A stretch of 5,473 nt of DNA from Microbacteriaceae bacterium (GTDB lineage: Bacteria > Actinomycetota > Actinomycetes > Actinomycetales > Microbacteriaceae): NCBI GenBank assembly GCA_025464125.1, contig JAODLU010000003.1:1-5473 (forward strand). Direction: 5' to 3'. The notes beneath the pieces were generated by a model that searched no databases, was not told the origin of the DNA, and worked only from the letters and a program-made list of their open reading frames with translations. Position numbers and translations under genes: made by a program. This document shows, in pieces, positions 5,430 to 5,473 of the stretch (position 1 is its first letter; every line of letters begins with the position of its first letter).

Positions 5430-5473
5430 TCAGGCGCGGTTGAAGTACGCCTGTTCGATCTTCTTGTTGATGC
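5430..5473 (-). CDS. C-terminal end of an unidentified protein (cut by window edge)
   Basis: The minus strand reads INKKIEQAYFNRA followed by TGA, open to the window edge. Twelve of the 13 sense codons end in G or C, as expected for coding DNA in this genome, and a strong terminator follows about 18 bases after the stop. These two points support a real gene end. Thirteen residues are too few to name a family, so no function is proposed. The terminator suggests it is a separate transcription unit from the regulator gene. Confidence 0.6.
   Translation of the reverse strand, partial: INKKIEQAYFNRA

Overview
The window is high-GC, mostly coding DNA with short intergenic gaps, GTG starts and ATGA/GTGA gene overlaps. 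Its gene content (FadE-type acyl-CoA dehydrogenases, SDRs, a family III CoA-transferase and a FadR-type GntR regulator) suggests an actinobacterium of the Mycobacterium/Rhodococcus/Gordonia kind. That placement is an inference from style and content; there is no marker gene.

Layout. Four genes form a leftward operon starting near 3175: an acyl-CoA dehydrogenase (1907-3175), an atypical small SDR-fold protein (1224-1910), a 308-residue SDR of the MFE-2/HSD17B4-like type (231-1157), and the N-terminus of a CaiB/BaiF CoA-transferase that runs off the left edge (1-234). Two of the three junctions are 4-base stop/start overlaps. A rightward gene for a second, divergent acyl-CoA dehydrogenase (3308-4453) starts across a 132-base divergent promoter region. 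It converges, with only 13 bases between stops, on a leftward FadR-subfamily GntR regulator (4467-5222). A 207-base gap holds that regulator's promoter and leader and a strong hairpin terminator (5376-5411). The terminator serves a leftward gene of which only the last 13 codons are visible (5430-5473).

How it fits together. The two dehydrogenases look like the two unequal subunits of an actinobacterial heteromeric acyl-CoA dehydrogenase. The leftward one keeps a plausible catalytic Glu (E260); the rightward one keeps the FAD-type REQFGR segment but no obvious catalytic base. With the CoA-transferase (CoA activation), the dehydrogenase (alpha,beta-desaturation) and the SDR (3-hydroxyacyl-CoA oxidation), the window covers parts of a beta-oxidation-like route for an unidentified acid. 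No hydratase or thiolase is visible. The GntR/FCD protein is the likely local regulator, and short sequence matches between its promoter and the divergent promoter hint at a shared operator.

I see no mobile element, CRISPR array, tRNA or rRNA. This looks like a catabolic cluster built from known families, with a few unusual details, not a clearly new system.
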